DNA from: Mucilaginibacter sp. CSA2-8R
GTDB taxonomy: Bacteria; Bacteroidota; Bacteroidia; Sphingobacteriales; Sphingobacteriaceae
Assembly (NCBI RefSeq): GCF_038806765.1
Contig: NZ_CP152389.1
Location: 1,674,001-1,738,000, forward strand
Reading direction: 5' to 3'
DNA: 64,000 nucleotides
Of this stretch, positions 59,262-64,000 are shown piece by piece (position 1 is the first letter of the stretch; each line of letters starts with the position of its first letter). The translations under genes and the position numbers were made by a program. A model generated the notes under the pieces. It did no database searches, had not been told where the DNA came from, and saw only the letters and a program-made list of their open reading frames with translations.

Positions 59262-60824
59262 ATGAATAACAAATATATTTCATACTTTAAAATAGCTACT
59301 CTCTCTGTCGCTATTTCTTTATCAGCCTGCAAAAAGACTTTGCAGATTGATCCGCAAGATTCAATTTCTGCAGATCAGGCGTTAACAAGTAAAGATGGTA
59401 TCGATGCTACTATCGTATCTATATATAGTTCACTAAAAGCAGAGGTTTTTTACGGCAACCGCTTGGTGATGCTTGGCGACGCTTTATCTGATAATGCTCG
59501 TTCAACGAATCATAGTGGTCGTTACGTTAGTGAAGCTGCTAACGCAAGATTAGCATCTTACTCACACTGGTCGGCGGCTTATGTTAACTTAAATAGAATT
59601 AATCTCGTACTTGAAGCGCTTCCAAATGCATCCTCGTTATCAGCTGCTCAGAAAGACGCTTATACTGGCGAGCTGAAATTTTTGAGAGCTCTTTATCATT
59701 TTGACTTGGTTAAGACTTATGCTTACATTCCGGGAGCTCTTGTTGAATCACAAAACAGAGGCGGTATACCTTTAGCTTTAAAGGCAATATCATCTTCTTC
59801 TGATGCTTTACAATTACAGTCAGCAAGAAATTCAATTGCTGAAGTTTATACAGCAATCTATGCAGACTTAGATGAAGCTGTTAGCAAGCTAAGCAATATT
59901 ACATCTTCTACTGTTGTAAGAGCTAATAAACAGGCTGCGCAGGCACTCTATTCAAGGGTTGCATTGTATAACAAAGATTATCCCAAAGCCATATCTAACG
60001 CGTCTAGCGTATTAGAAGTAAGAGCTAACACACTGTTAAATGCCAATAATTATATTGCTGGATGGAGCCAAGCTGTAAATCCTGAGTCAGTATTTGAAAT
60101 TGCATTTTTGGCAGCCAATGAAACTTTAGGTGTTAATCTGGCATTACAAACAAATTTAACCACACTGAGCGCTAGGGCAACTAACAAATCAAGGGATAGT
60201 ACAGATAAATATAAAGCTGGATTGCCATTAAAGCCAGGATCTGGGTTTGGTGACTTGGTGCCGACGTCAGATCTTTTAACGGCCTTAGGTATAACCGTTG
60301 CAAATAATGGTGCAGCAGCTACAAGTTTAGGCGCAGCGGCTACTACTATAACTAACCGTAGTGCTGATGTTCGGAATTTGTTATATGAAGTTGGCTCATC
60401 GAGTAGAACACCTATTTATGTTGAGTGTACTAAATATCTCGGTAAAAGTGGTTTTGCTAACGTTGATAACGTACCTGTTATTCGTGTCTCTGAAATGTAT
60501 TTGAACCGCGCAGAAGCCTATGCAAATGCAAGTCAAGAATCGTTAGCTCTCGCTGATGTAAATACTATTCGTGTTGCCAGAGGTTTGCCTGCAGTTACAG
60601 GTCTTACAGGAAGTGCTTTAATCAATGAGATACTCTTACAAAGGAGATTAGAATTTGCCTTTGAAGGTCAACGGTTCCTGGACTTAAAAAGACTCGGACG
60701 TGACATACTTAAACCTGTTACAAACACAACAATTGCATTTACTGACATTGTGATTTTGCCTCAAATCCCAGTAACCGACGTCAATGCAAGCGGGGGCAAA
60801 CTATTACAGAACTTTGGATACTAA
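59262..60824 (+). CDS. RagB/SusD family nutrient-binding lipoprotein
   Basis: A 520-residue surface lipoprotein that acts as the lid over the SusC barrel. Lipoprotein signal with Cys23 (VAISLSACKKTLQIDPQDSIS). TPR-rich helical core (LKFLRALYHFDLVKTYAYIPG, then YTAIYADLDEAVSKLSNI), and the C-terminal RagB/SusD signature VPVIRVSEMYLNRAEAYANASQESLALADVNTIRVARGLP followed by LINEILLQRRLEFAFEGQRFLDLKRLGRD. It is co-transcribed with the SusC gene before it and the small lipoprotein gene after it (8-base gaps). Confidence 0.95.
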   Translation: MNNKYISYFKIATLSVAISLSACKKTLQIDPQDSISADQALTSKDGIDATIVSIYSSLKAEVFYGNRLVMLGDALSDNARSTNHSGRYVSEAANARLASYSHWSAAYVNLNRINLVLEALPNASSLSAAQKDAYTGELKFLRALYHFDLVKTYAYIPGALVESQNRGGIPLALKAISSSSDALQLQSARNSIAEVYTAIYADLDEAVSKLSNITSSTVVRANKQAAQALYSRVALYNKDYPKAISNASSVLEVRANTLLNANNYIAGWSQAVNPESVFEIAFLAANETLGVNLALQTNLTTLSARATNKSRDSTDKYKAGLPLKPGSGFGDLVPTSDLLTALGITVANNGAAATSLGAAATTITNRSADVRNLLYEVGSSSRTPIYVECTKYLGKSGFANVDNVPVIRVSEMYLNRAEAYANASQESLALADVNTIRVARGLPAVTGLTGSALINEILLQRRLEFAFEGQRFLDLKRLGRDILKPVTNTTIAFTDIVILPQIPVTDVNASGGKLLQNFGY

Positions 60825-60832
60825 TTAACATC

Positions 60833-61363
60833 ATGAAAAAAATAAGACTATATATAATTGGAATCATCGCTGTTGCTATTTCATCATGCATGAAAGATGA
60901 CAGAGTTACCTTCACCGACACCGTGTTCGAGTGGGACGCTGGAATAAACGCTAGAGCTGCTGGTGTAGATTATCCTATCCTTACCAGAGTGCCCGCGTAT
61001 AACAAAGTAGTAACTAACGCTGACCCATTAATAACCAGAACATCTGGCACAATAAAATTTAGAATTAACTTAGTTGGGCCTCAACGTTCAACTCCTACTA
61101 CAGTAACATATCAGGCTTTACAGTTAACACCTAACACGGCTACTCCACTCATTCAACCTGCTGTTGCCGGTACTCATTACACCATAACAGGATCTTGTGT
61201 TGTTCCGGCTAATTCCAGTTTTGGAGAGGCTGAAGTAGCTATACTAAATCCTGGTGTGTCATCAACAATATCGAGAGACATAGTGTTGGAGATACTATCA
61301 ACATCTGACGTAAAGCCGAGTGAGAACTATAAAAGGCTAGGCATTAGAATTGCCGAAAATTAA
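60833..61363 (+). CDS. Small lipoprotein of a SusCD operon, function unknown
   Basis: A 176-residue predicted lipoprotein: signal MKKIRLYIIGIIAVAISSCM with Cys19 as the lipid site. The mature part looks like all-beta, perhaps one or two Ig-like or DUF4843-like domains (RTSGTIKFRINLVGPQRSTP, then HYTITGSCVVPANSSFGEAEVAI and RDIVLEILSTSDVKPSENYKRLGIRIAEN). The tail, with a value-at-which-error-like loop SxxFGEAEVAIL, recalls Calx-beta or DUF4843 modules, but I cannot assign a family. Third gene of the operon, ending at a terminator. Position corresponds to SusE/SusF-type accessory surface binding proteins (inference). Confidence 0.72.
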   Translation: MKKIRLYIIGIIAVAISSCMKDDRVTFTDTVFEWDAGINARAAGVDYPILTRVPAYNKVVTNADPLITRTSGTIKFRINLVGPQRSTPTTVTYQALQLTPNTATPLIQPAVAGTHYTITGSCVVPANSSFGEAEVAILNPGVSSTISRDIVLEILSTSDVKPSENYKRLGIRIAEN

Positions 61364-61394
61364 TTTTGAAATAGAAATAAATCGACTTAACTTC

Positions 61395-61425
61395 AAGAGA
61401 AGCCTTTTGGCTTCTCTTTTTTTTT
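61395..61425 (+). terminator. Terminator of the SusC-SusD-lipoprotein operon
   Basis: A perfect 10-bp stem AAGAGAAGCC (61395-61404) / GGCTTCTCTT (61409-61418) with a TTTT loop and a long T-run. It ends 15 bases before the next ATG, so that gene has its own promoter or relies on read-through. Confidence 0.88.
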
Positions 61426-61439
61426 AATTTTAAATTAGT

Positions 61440-62105
61440 ATGAAGAAGACACTGTTTTATCTTACGATCCTTTCGTTAGTTTTCTGCCTTTTGCTCACAG
61501 GCAGAGCATCAGCTCAGTTTCTAAGTGATAATTTGACAGGCAGGCCGATAACAGCTAATGCTTATTCTGAAATTAGTGGGTCTCCCTACCTAAATGATAC
61601 TTGGAGTGTTGGTATGGTGAAGTTGGCCAACGGTGACACTTATAAAAACAATTTATATTTAAAATATAATTTATTAGATGATGAAGTTTATTTCAAGGGA
61701 AAAAATGATGAAACATTAGCTTTTGTAGATCCTGTTAAAGAGTTTACCATTGGTGATGGGTCAAAACATTACAGAGCTGGTTATGAAGGTATTAATGGAT
61801 TCAAGACAAAAGCTTTTTTTCAGGTAATAGCCGATGGTGCAGTAAAGCTTCTGAAAAAAACATCAGTTGTAATTACAGAAATCAAACAGTATTCGGCAGC
61901 CTCCAATAAGTTTTTTGAGCGATCAGACTTGTACATTATTTACAGGAATAATAAAGGGCAAATAGTAAAAAAAGATAAAAAGTCTATATTGAGTGTATTG
62001 GGCGATAAGCAAAACGAATTGGAGAGCTATTTGAAATCAAATAATATCAATTTTAAGTCTGACGCCGATTTAGGTAAATTGATTACTTACTACAACTCGT
62101 TGTAA
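61440..62105 (+). CDS. Secreted protein of unknown function
   Basis: A 221-residue protein with a clear signal peptide (MKKTLFYLTILSLVFCLLLT, cleavage likely after GRASA). The mature part has mixed beta text (GMVKLANGDTYKNNLYLKYN, LLDDEVYFKGKNDETLAFVD, FTIGDGSKHYRAGYEGING) and a lysine-rich C-terminal helix (KKDKKSILSVLGDKQNELESYLKSNNINFK). I do not recognise a named family; proteins of this look occur widely in Bacteroidota. It follows the SusCD terminator by 15 bases. Its last 16 bases overlap the end of the convergent bioD gene. Confidence 0.75.
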   Translation: MKKTLFYLTILSLVFCLLLTGRASAQFLSDNLTGRPITANAYSEISGSPYLNDTWSVGMVKLANGDTYKNNLYLKYNLLDDEVYFKGKNDETLAFVDPVKEFTIGDGSKHYRAGYEGINGFKTKAFFQVIADGAVKLLKKTSVVITEIKQYSAASNKFFERSDLYIIYRNNKGQIVKKDKKSILSVLGDKQNELESYLKSNNINFKSDADLGKLITYYNSL

Positions 62106-62704
62106 CGCATACAATCCTCAACTGAGGCTTTGTTTAATGCAGCAAGCTGTGGTATATAAATGTTTTTAGCAGAGGTCGATCTTAAAATCGCCCGTTCCGA
62201 ATATTCGTCTCTTTCCCCATTAAAAATCAAGGCTCTGACCTTGATTTTTTTTTGTTTTAGTAATTCCAGTGATAGCAAAGTGTGGTTAATGCTGCCCAGA
62301 TAATGCTTAACTACCAAAACAACCTCCGCGTTAAATTTTTCAATTAGGTCCACCACAAAATGCTGGTTGTTTAGCGGCACCATTAATCCTCCGGCTCCTT
62401 CAATCAAAAGTTGATTATCGGTGTCAGGTAATTGAATTTGATTGAGGTCGATGCTTACGCCATCTAAATCTGCCGATTTATGCGGCGAGTAGGGTTGGGT
62501 AAGCCTGTAAGCTTCGGGATGAAAGCGGGTAACCGGGTTAGAGATTAACCGTTTTACCTTCATGGTATCGCTGTTATCTAAATCACCCGACTGGATGGGT
62601 TTCCAATAGTCGGCTTTAAGTTTTTCAACCAAAATGGCGGACACCACAGTTTTGCCTACATCGGTGCCGATACCGGTTACAAATAGAGGTGCTTTATCGG
62701 GCAT
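62090..62704 (-). CDS. bioD: Dethiobiotin synthase
   Basis: A 204-residue ATP-dependent carboxylase that closes the ureido ring in biotin synthesis (7,8-diaminononanoate to dethiobiotin). The P-loop is LFVTGIGTDVGKTVVSAIL (about 7-25), followed by the substrate Lys region YWKPIQSGD, and LLIEGAGGLMVPLN with the metal-binding Glu. Slightly short of the E. coli enzyme (225) but with all motifs. Its start overlaps the bioF stop by 11 bases, so the two are translationally coupled. Its 3' end overlaps the convergent unknown gene by 16 bases. bioA, bioB and bioC are not in the window. Confidence 0.94.
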   Translation of the reverse strand: MPDKAPLFVTGIGTDVGKTVVSAILVEKLKADYWKPIQSGDLDNSDTMKVKRLISNPVTRFHPEAYRLTQPYSPHKSADLDGVSIDLNQIQLPDTDNQLLIEGAGGLMVPLNNQHFVVDLIEKFNAEVVLVVKHYLGSINHTLLSLELLKQKKIKVRALIFNGERDEYSERAILRSTSAKNIYIPQLAALNKASVEDCMRYNEL

Positions 62705-63812
62705 GTAAATATTCTTTAATTAGGTTAGTTAACTGGATAATTTCTTCGTCGGTGTTATAAGTATGCAGGCATATCCGCAAACGTTCGCTTCCCACGGCTA
62801 CCGTAGGGCTTAATATAGGGCGTACATCAAACCCCTGTTGTTGCAAGGTTTGGGCTGCCTTCTTCGTTGCATCGTTGCTGCCAATAATAACGGTTTGAAT
62901 AGCACTTTTACTATCAGTAACCCGTGATGAAAAGTTTATTGAACGACGGTAAAGTTCGATTTTTTGGTGCAGTTCTGTAATTATAGAGGTTGAATTTGCC
63001 AAGAAGGCATATCCCATTTTTATGACAGACAACTGATGTAAAGGGGCTGCCGTAGTGTAAATAAAAGATCGTGCAAAATTGACTAAGTAACTTCGCAACT
63101 CGGTCGATCCCAAAACCACGGCACCATGGGCACCTAACGCTTTGCCAAAAGTCATTACCCTGGCAAATACCTCATGGCATAAATTAAGCTGGTTGACGAG
63201 CCCTTTACCAAAAACACCAAGCGCATGTGCCTCATCAACAATCAAAGCAGCTTTATATTGCTTGCACAGTTGGCTAATAGCTTGCAGAGGTGCCTGGTCA
63301 CCATCCATCGAATACACACTTTCCACAATCACGTAAATAAGGCCTTTGGCAGCCTTTAATTTTTGCTCCAGGCTATCTGTATCATTATGCTTAAATGTGA
63401 AACGTGCGGCGTTACTGAGCCTGATGCCGTCAATAATTGAGGCATGAGCCAACTCGTCATGAATAACAGTATCATGGCGTTGCGGCAACGATGATAGTAA
63501 ACCAATATTAGCATCATAACCTGAATTGAATAGCAGACCTGATTCGGCCTTGTGGTAGTCTGCAATCAGTTGTTCCAAGCTTTCAGCATATTCTGTATTT
63601 CCGGAAATTAAACGCGAGCCTGTAGATCCATTAATGGAACTGTATTTCGAAATTTCCTCCTGAATAAGTTTTGCCAATAGCCCGGAGCGGGCAAAGCCCA
63701 GGTAGTCATTCGAGCAAAAGTCTACTAGGCTGTTTTCGGGCTTAAGCCAGCGGTAATTACCGGCTTGTTGCCGGCTTTGTAACTTGAGCTGTATAAAGTT
63801 GTGATGCGTCAA
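62694..63812 (-). CDS. bioF: 8-amino-7-oxononanoate synthase (BioF-type alpha-oxoamine synthase)
   Basis: A 372-residue PLP enzyme that condenses pimeloyl-ACP or -CoA with alanine, the first ring-building step of biotin synthesis. Signals: DFCSNDYLGFARSG, the glycine-rich GSTGSRLISGNTEYAESLE, LLFNSGYDANIGLLSSL, VDEAHALGVFGKGLVNQL and the PLP lysine in RVMTFGKALGAHGAVVLGS, then SFIYTTAAPLHQL. Glycine C-acetyltransferase and serine palmitoyltransferase are relatives, but the overlap with bioD by 11 bases settles the biotin role. The start MTHHNFIQLKL at 63812 lies 57 bases after the stop codon of the next minus-strand gene. Confidence 0.92.
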   Translation of the reverse strand: MTHHNFIQLKLQSRQQAGNYRWLKPENSLVDFCSNDYLGFARSGLLAKLIQEEISKYSSINGSTGSRLISGNTEYAESLEQLIADYHKAESGLLFNSGYDANIGLLSSLPQRHDTVIHDELAHASIIDGIRLSNAARFTFKHNDTDSLEQKLKAAKGLIYVIVESVYSMDGDQAPLQAISQLCKQYKAALIVDEAHALGVFGKGLVNQLNLCHEVFARVMTFGKALGAHGAVVLGSTELRSYLVNFARSFIYTTAAPLHQLSVIKMGYAFLANSTSIITELHQKIELYRRSINFSSRVTDSKSAIQTVIIGSNDATKKAAQTLQQQGFDVRPILSPTVAVGSERLRICLHTYNTDEEIIQLTNLIKEYLHAR

Positions 63813-63837
63813 AAAAGAAAATTTCTGCTAAAATAAA

Positions 63838-63860
63838 AAAAGCGGCTGTCTGCCGCTTTT
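63838..63860 (-). terminator. Terminator of the gene at the right edge
   Basis: A perfect 9-bp stem AAAAGCGGC (63838-63846) / GCCGCTTTT (63852-63860) with a 5-base loop. On the minus strand it is followed by a U-rich run. It separates the edge gene from bioF. Confidence 0.8.
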
Positions 63861-63868
63861 CTTAAAAA

Positions 63869-64000
63869 TTATTTTTGAGATGGAGGAGTTCCTCCGCCGT
63901 TACCGCCCTGGCCACCGCCCATACGGTTTCTCATTTCTGCCATCATTTTATCGTATGCGGCAGCTTGCTCGGTAGTAAGCAAAGCCTTAACTTTAGCAGT
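63869..64000 (-). CDS. C-terminal fragment of a small LTxxQ-type (Spy/CpxP-like) protein
   Basis: Only the last 43 codons are in the window: TAKVKALLTTEQAAAYDKMM, then AEMRNRMGGGQGGNGGGTPP and SQK before TAA at 63869-63871. The LTTEQ motif followed by a helix rich in Met/Arg resembles the LTxxQ repeat of periplasmic Spy/CpxP-like proteins. The Gly/Gln-rich tail is common in Bacteroidota versions. The start is beyond the right edge, so signal peptide and length cannot be judged. It has its own terminator before bioF. Confidence 0.6.
   Translation of the reverse strand, partial: TAKVKALLTTEQAAAYDKMMAEMRNRMGGGQGGNGGGTPPSQK

Overview
The window looks like chromosomal DNA of a Bacteroidota member, most likely Sphingobacteriaceae (Mucilaginibacter/Pedobacter type). 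The evidence is two SusC-type TonB-linked receptors, a RagB/SusD lipoprotein, an ECF sigma/FecR pair, the MurF-Alr and SecD-SecF fusions, bifunctional FKP and HisB, CtlX, and -7 elements of the form TAnnTTTG instead of sigma70-type -10 boxes. No phage, CRISPR array or intact insertion sequence was seen.

Layout. 1-5.6 kb (minus): an ECF sigma factor, FecR anti-sigma and a SusC receptor with an STN domain, a signal-transducing uptake locus whose SusD would lie off the left edge. 5.6-6.9 kb: degraded DNA with the tail of a lost NADP-dependent oxidoreductase. 6.9-7.1 kb: tRNA-Leu(UAA) and tRNA-Gly(GCC). 7.2-24 kb: mostly housekeeping genes (recX, murF-alr, M13 peptidase, accD, fbaA, type II NADH dehydrogenase, secDF, folA, thyA, ispE), with a Doc-type toxin-antitoxin pair between thyA and folA. 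24-30 kb: a LysR regulator divergent from an MFS exporter and an MBL hydrolase, then fkp. 30-36.6 kb: dnaJ/grpE, an ftsE-like ATPase with a 70-residue protein and a LuxC-type acyl-CoA reductase, a ferredoxin, an NlpC/P60 peptidase and a WD40 protein.

36.6-44.8 kb is a complete histidine operon on the minus strand (hisG-D-C-B-H-A-F-IE). It begins with a promoter and a 20-codon leader peptide containing five His codons within seven, which suggests histidine-responsive attenuation. Three junctions of this operon (hisB/hisH, hisA/hisF, hisIE/WD40) are occupied by units bounded by an inverted pair of a G/C-rich palindromic repeat (consensus CTCCCCCTTTAGGGGG followed by TTGGGGGGCTTGG). The middle unit carries a DUF559 (Vsr-like nuclease fold) gene. 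That gene has a frameshift near its start, and its remaining frame runs without a stop through the repeat into hisF. The other units supply the N-terminal extension of HisH, the last residues and stop codon of HisIE, and the DNA right up to the WD40 start codon. I consider this repeat/DUF559 system the most interesting item in the window.

44.9-56 kb: gmhB, gltBD (ammonia assimilation), an arginine deiminase plus CtlX citrulline hydrolase pair, and the divergent argS. 56.2-61.4 kb: a SusC-SusD-lipoprotein uptake operon, more A/T-rich by eye than its neighbours. 61.4-64 kb: an unrecognised secreted protein, bioF-bioD, and the C-terminus of a small LTxxQ-type protein cut by the window edge. All calls come from reading the sequence; no database search was run.
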